Assembly: GCA_947371865.1 (NCBI GenBank)
Contig: CANBRH010000033.1
Span: 1 to 10,362 of the forward strand
Length of the DNA: 10,362 nucleotides
Reading direction: 5' to 3'
Source: Actinomycetota bacterium
GTDB lineage: Bacteria > Actinomycetota > Actinomycetes > Nanopelagicales > Nanopelagicaceae
Made by a program: the position numbers and the translations under genes. The stretch's first letter is position 1. Each line of letters begins with the position of its first letter. Positions 8,419 to 10,362 of the stretch are shown here, piece by piece. The notes under the pieces were generated by a model, which was given only the letters and a program-made list of their open reading frames with translations, did no database searches and was not told the origin of the DNA.

Positions 8419-9293
8419 GTTCCCGTTTTGGTAATTTCTACTGTGAGAGGCAGGTGATCACTCACCCCGGGATAAATTTGCGGCAATCGATTTATCTCCA
8501 GATCACTCACTTGTTGCGCCAAGATGTAATCGAACTGCACCTTCGCGCCCCAAGATGGGTAAGTCGGTTCGTTGGTTAAAGATTTCCACGAGGATACTTT
8601 TTCTGGGATACCAAAAGGCAAATTGAGATCACCGATGAGGATCTTTTCTCCCGGCATCTGTGACAACCATTTTTGTACTTTGCGCAATTGATAAACGTTA
8701 ACCACCGGGACAAAAGAGAGATGTGTGACGGCGACTGTAAATCCGTTTGCCAATTCGGCCGCGATGGCTACCCTCGGTTCATCTTTTACATAAAGCGGGC
8801 GAACGCCTTTTGATGTTGGAACGGCCAGCGGCAAACCCACGATGGATCTACCTAATTCAATGCGGTGCCATTTCACAACCGGAATCTTGGAGATCATTCC
8901 AATTCCGTACGAGTGCTCGGTCAGGGAGGATCGGCAACGATTGGTCTCCAAATGATGTTCCGGCTGGATATTGGGGCGCCACTTCTCGCCAGGGGTGCCG
9001 ATAACGGTGGGAGCAAATGCCCAATCGGCCCCACCTAACTCTTCGGCCAGCAGTTCAACTTGGTGCAAACCACCAGATCGTGGCTGAAGGCGATCGATCT
9101 CCTGCAAACCAACGACATCGCCGATCAGGGCTGCCCCCGCTTGTTTCAGTAGTGCCCGAGCCTGCTCTGATGAGAGTGCGGAAGGCGCGCCGGTCGGGCC
9201 TGGTTGGCCAGAAAGTTGGTCTGGACTCAGCCCATCCAGGTTGGCCCCTGGGGTGGCTGCCCCGTGCAAGAGATTCCAAGAGGTGACCTTCAT
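8415..9293 (-). CDS. Endonuclease/exonuclease/phosphatase (EEP) family enzyme
   Basis: This is a metal-dependent phosphodiesterase fold shared by exonuclease III, DNase I, sphingomyelinases and inositol phosphatases; the substrate is unknown here. It has 292 residues and all the fold's landmarks in order: SWNLLHG with Asn7, GLQEID with catalytic Glu65, YGIGMISKIPV (129-139), Arg174, THL with His191, GDLN with Asp222 and Asn224, Asp255, and the terminal SDH (278-280). There is no signal peptide or membrane segment, so it is probably cytoplasmic. A Gly/Pro/Ser-rich insert (about 11-45) follows the first strand. The exonuclease III signature WNVNGIRA is absent, so an AP-endonuclease name is not justified. 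It is the only minus-strand gene in the window. It converges on adnB with overlapping stops and diverges from nudC across 25 bases. Its position between repair genes suggests, but does not prove, a role on nucleic acid. The start is supported by a leaderless-type promoter. Confidence 0.88.
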   Translation of the reverse strand: MKVTSWNLLHGAATPGANLDGLSPDQLSGQPGPTGAPSALSSEQARALLKQAGAALIGDVVGLQEIDRLQPRSGGLHQVELLAEELGGADWAFAPTVIGTPGEKWRPNIQPEHHLETNRCRSSLTEHSYGIGMISKIPVVKWHRIELGRSIVGLPLAVPTSKGVRPLYVKDEPRVAIAAELANGFTVAVTHLSFVPVVNVYQLRKVQKWLSQMPGEKILIGDLNLPFGIPEKVSSWKSLTNEPTYPSWGAKVQFDYILAQQVSDLEINRLPQIYPGVSDHLPLTVEITKTGT

Positions 9294-9312
9294 AAAGACA
9301 GGCTAGTAGGGT
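9283..9312 (+). promoter_or_regulatory. Predicted leaderless promoter of nudC
   Basis: On the + strand, GTGACC (9283-9288) is a fair -35 (four of six). An 18-base spacer leads to TAGGGT (9307-9312), a TANNNT -10. The -10 sits at -12 to -7 from the GTG at 9319, so transcription would start on that GTG. The -35 overlaps codons 2-4 of the EEP gene. The one-base gap between this -10 and the opposing -10 means the two promoters cannot be occupied by polymerase together. Confidence 0.48.
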
Positions 9313-9328
9313 CGGCTGGTGATGTCAG
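9300..9328 (-). promoter_or_regulatory. Predicted leaderless promoter of the EEP gene
   Basis: Reading the minus strand, CTGACA (9328-9323) matches the TTGACA -35 consensus at five of six bases. It is followed by a 17-base spacer and TAGCCT (9305-9300), which fits the actinobacterial TANNNT -10 pattern. The -10 occupies exactly -12 to -7 relative to the ATG at 9293, which places the likely first transcribed base on the start codon. No Shine-Dalgarno is present, in agreement with a leaderless mRNA. The -35 lies inside codons 2-4 of nudC. Confidence 0.5.
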
Positions 9329-10323
9329 AAGATCGAAAACCGCTGGAACTTCCCCTTGCCCGAGCCGTTGTAGACCGAGCTGGCCATCTGCGCACGGATG
9401 AGAGTGAACTCGCTGCCATGTGGGAAAAGGCAGCCATCCTGCACTTTGCTTCCGGCAAATTTAGAGTAATTCCTCATACCCGCCATAAGGCGCCAGAAGC
9501 TGATGGAACCGCGCAGAATCCACACCTGGCTAATCGATTAGATTTATTGACTTCGGCCCAAGTTGAAGAGCTCATTAGAAGCACTGAATTTTCTCGAGGA
9601 GAGCGTTTCTTTTTAGGCATTGAAAATGATCTGCCGTACTTCGCTTGGTGTGGCGATGCGAAAGATATTGAACAGTTTCACCAGTACCTGACGTTGCGAG
9701 AATTAGGAGCCGACCTCTCCGATCTTGAGATCGGATTGGCCGTACATGCGCAAGCGCTCGCTAATTGGCACCATAAGCATCCACGTTGTCCAATTTGTGG
9801 TGCGGCTACGAAATCGGTCTTCGGTGGATCCGTTCGCCGTTGCACCGAAGATGAAACCGAACATTATCCGCGCAGCGATCCAGCGATCATTGTGTTGATA
9901 AAGGATGAACGAGATCGAATCTTGCTGGGCCGGCAGAAAGTCTGGCCAGAATTTCGGTTTTCGACCTTTGCAGGTTTCGTAGAACCTGGCGAATCTTTCG
10001 AACAATGTGTTGTTCGCGAGGTAAATGAAGAAGCGGGAATCCACGTTTCGGAAATTCGATATTTGGGTTCGCAACCATGGCCATTTCCTGCCTCACTCAT
10101 GATTGCCTTCGAGGCAATCACCGACACTCCAGATGCAGCGCGTCCTGATGGCGAAGAGATCGTGGAGGTCATTTGGCTTACACGTGATGAGTTAAAGAAT
10201 GCAATTCGTAAACAAACTTTGCTCTTGCCACCAAAAATCAGCGTTGCCCGCAAGATGATTGAGGCTTGGTACGGACCCGATGCTAAACGCGATTTATCTG
10301 GCGGGGAAACTTGGCGCTCTTAA
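9319..10323 (+). CDS. nudC: NudC-type NAD(H) pyrophosphatase, Nudix hydrolase
   Basis: NudC enzymes split NAD(H) into NMN(H) and AMP and also remove NAD caps from RNA, in the cytoplasm. The protein has 334 residues: an N-terminal domain, a zinc-ribbon-like segment, then the Nudix domain. The Nudix box is complete, Gly219 through REVNEEAGI (233-241), in the GX5EX7REUXEEXGU spacing. The family hallmark SQPWPFPASLM (251-261) separates NudC from other Nudix enzymes. The ribbon has Cys157, Cys160 and Cys175, but the fourth Cys expected about three residues later is missing (C-T-E-D). His182 or an acidic residue might substitute. The GTG at 9319 is preferred over the adjacent ATG at 9322 because only the GTG has a -10 at leaderless spacing; the difference is one residue. 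The next gene starts one base after the stop, so the two are probably one transcript. Mycobacteria also have nudC near adnAB and uvrD2. Confidence 0.94.
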   Translation: MMSEDRKPLELPLARAVVDRAGHLRTDESELAAMWEKAAILHFASGKFRVIPHTRHKAPEADGTAQNPHLANRLDLLTSAQVEELIRSTEFSRGERFFLGIENDLPYFAWCGDAKDIEQFHQYLTLRELGADLSDLEIGLAVHAQALANWHHKHPRCPICGAATKSVFGGSVRRCTEDETEHYPRSDPAIIVLIKDERDRILLGRQKVWPEFRFSTFAGFVEPGESFEQCVVREVNEEAGIHVSEIRYLGSQPWPFPASLMIAFEAITDTPDAARPDGEEIVEVIWLTRDELKNAIRKQTLLLPPKISVARKMIEAWYGPDAKRDLSGGETWRS

Positions 10324-10324
10324 G

Positions 10325-10362
10325 ATGGTAATGGCACCTGATCAAATTCTCGAAGGACTTGA
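10325..10362 (+). CDS. uvrD2: Probable UvrD-family helicase, N-terminal fragment only
   Basis: Only about a dozen codons are visible, reading MVMAPDQILEGLD (the last codon cut at the edge). 'DxILEGLD' is the usual opening of UvrD-like SF1A helicases, just before the NPEQ Q-motif. In mycobacteria uvrD2 lies shortly downstream of nudC, which supports the identification. Two in-frame ATGs exist, at 10325 and 10331. The first is one base from the nudC stop and the second seven bases, so translational coupling is plausible with either. No clear Shine-Dalgarno and no leaderless -10 precede either one, consistent with transcription from the nudC promoter. The call depends on a short match plus gene order, and the rest of the protein lies outside the window. 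Confidence 0.6.
   Translation, partial: MVMAPDQILEGL

Noticed and set aside
8453..8466. Small hairpin GGTGA-TCAC-TCACC just after the adnB stop, a possible terminator
   Set aside because: The stem is only five base pairs, there is no T-run after it on either strand, and it is explained by the conserved SDH region of the EEP gene.
9055..9286. Long open frames on both strands opposite the 5' part of the EEP gene
   Set aside because: They have no recognisable motifs and lie over a GC-richer coding stretch, where shadow frames stay open. The EEP frame has all the family motifs.

Overview
The window looks like chromosomal DNA of an actinomycete with moderate GC (about half by eye). It is densely packed, with no intergenic gap longer than about 50 bases. 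The lineage call rests mainly on an adjacent adnA-adnB pair, a heterodimeric helicase-nuclease known from Actinobacteria, followed by nudC and the start of a uvrD-like gene. That order resembles the mycobacterial neighbourhood. The modest GC, short proteins' spacing and overlapping genes suggest a streamlined actinobacterium, for example a freshwater planktonic lineage, but the genus cannot be settled from sequence alone.

Layout on the + strand: typA/bipA (ribosome-associated GTPase, 5' end outside the window, 1-1902); a 46-base gap; adnA (1949-5128); adnB (5125-8418, overlapping adnA by 4 bases). Next comes one minus-strand gene for an endonuclease/exonuclease/phosphatase (EEP) family enzyme (8415-9293), whose stop codon shares a TTAA with the adnB stop. 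Then on the + strand again: nudC (9319-10323) and the first codons of a probable uvrD2 helicase gene (10325 to beyond the window).

Functionally, adnA-adnB forms a double-strand-break resection machine. AdnA carries the four-cysteine Fe-S pattern and a drifted motor motif, while AdnB carries a fully canonical motor. Both nuclease domains look intact. The downstream uvrD2 fragment is another SF1A helicase, nudC is an NAD(H)/NAD-cap pyrophosphatase, and the EEP enzyme is a phosphodiesterase or nuclease of unknown substrate.

The most interesting structure is the 25-base gap between the divergent EEP and nudC genes. On each strand a TANNNT -10 element lies exactly 12 to 7 bases before the start codon. 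Each has a -35-like hexamer 17-18 bases upstream that falls inside codons 2-4 of the opposite gene. This predicts two interlocked, mutually exclusive, leaderless promoters. No RNA genes, mobile elements, CRISPR arrays or convincing intrinsic terminators were seen.
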